61,566 nt of DNA, from NCBI GenBank assembly GCA_004145795.1, contig SEIO01000014.1:7889-69454 (forward strand), given 5' to 3'. Below are positions 61,424 to 61,566 of the stretch, piece after piece. Under the pieces are notes generated by a model, which worked only from the letters and a program-made list of their open reading frames with translations, was not told the DNA's origin and made no database searches. Position numbers and translations under genes: made by a program. Positions within the stretch are counted from its first letter, which is position 1. Each line of letters begins with the position of its first letter. The stretch comes from Lentibacillus lipolyticus (GTDB lineage: Bacteria > Bacillota > Bacilli > Bacillales > Amphibacillaceae).

Positions 61424-61566
61424 TTAAATTTTAAGCTTTAATACCTTTTTGCTATTACTGATTATCCCTGAATATTCACCTTTTTTTGGTGTCTTTTTGC
61501 CTGATTGTACTTTTATCCCCGCATTAGTTAGTCTGTTTGTAATTGACTTCTGAATTTGTTCATTCT
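61424..61566 (-). CDS. Small paralogous protein, 5' end beyond window
   Basis: The last 47 codons are visible: NEQIQKSITNRLTNAGIKVQ ... GKKTPKKGEYSGIISNSKKVLKLKI, ending at TAA 61424-61426. It aligns along its length with the neighbouring 57-residue protein. The start lies right of the window. Function unknown. Confidence 0.65.
   Translation of the reverse strand, partial: NEQIQKSITNRLTNAGIKVQSGKKTPKKGEYSGIISNSKKVLKLKI

Overview
The window looks like a chromosomal stretch from a spore-forming, probably halotolerant member of the Bacillaceae (Virgibacillus/Lentibacillus/Oceanobacillus-like; genus is an inference). The reasons are strong AGGAGG-type ribosome binding sites, lipoprotein signals typical of Gram-positives, a Spo0E-family phosphatase, a DnaD remnant, very acidic surface proteins and many SLH (S-layer homology) anchors. 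No rRNA, tRNA or CRISPR array was seen.

Region 1 (1-34.3 kb) is a cell-surface island. It holds two S-layer proteins with nearly identical 5' ends (one cut by the left edge), and SLH-anchored proteins carrying phosphodiester glycosidase, DUF6612-like, M28 aminopeptidase and YcdB/YcdC-like domains. It also has a polysaccharide deacetylase with one SLH-like motif, a glucuronyl-epimerase-like membrane protein, and a three-gene Gtr/CsbB-type glycosylation cassette (DUF6056, GT2, GtrA). Inside it sit an operon for a tripartite RND efflux pump with a TolC-like protein and a TetR regulator, a small tyrosine-coordinated heme protein, and three toxin-antitoxin loci: HTH/PIN, PHD/RelE-like, and a type I holin-like toxin with an overlapping RNA that is too short for ordinary gene finding.

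Region 2 (34.5-46.4 kb) is metabolic. It has an orphan glycine-betaine-type binding protein and an IclR-controlled operon (TRAP transporter dctPQM, SDR, DUF296, acyl-CoA ligase, thiolase, DUF35 OB-fold) that probably imports and degrades an organic acid. A BASS-family transporter and a ykkCD-like SMR pair follow; the pair is preceded by a structured leader with a terminator.

Region 3 (46.8-53.8 kb) holds a DUF255/YyaL protein with a degenerate CxxC site, a DUF6320/acyltransferase pair with an in-frame amber codon near the 5' end, a divergent esterase, a decayed DnaD gene and a lipoprotein.

Region 4 (54-61.5 kb) is a defence island. A tightly packed DNA methyltransferase - DUF262 - HEPN operon is followed upstream by a five-zinc-ribbon protein with a Vsr/DUF559-like nuclease and a membrane-anchored Mrr-like nuclease. 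Spo0E, an XRE remnant and two small paralogous genes close the window.

A dispersed REP-like repeat runs through everything: paired 11-bp palindromes GTGCC(T/A)GGCAC, usually exactly 34 bp apart start to start, around a central AATTCNGAATT. About 20 loci occur, most within a few bases of stop codons. A REP-associated tyrosine transposase (RAYT) whose own 3' end is made of this repeat lies at 16.1-16.6 kb. The repeats flank small cassettes, supply stop codons, and mark the truncation of an aldo/keto reductase.
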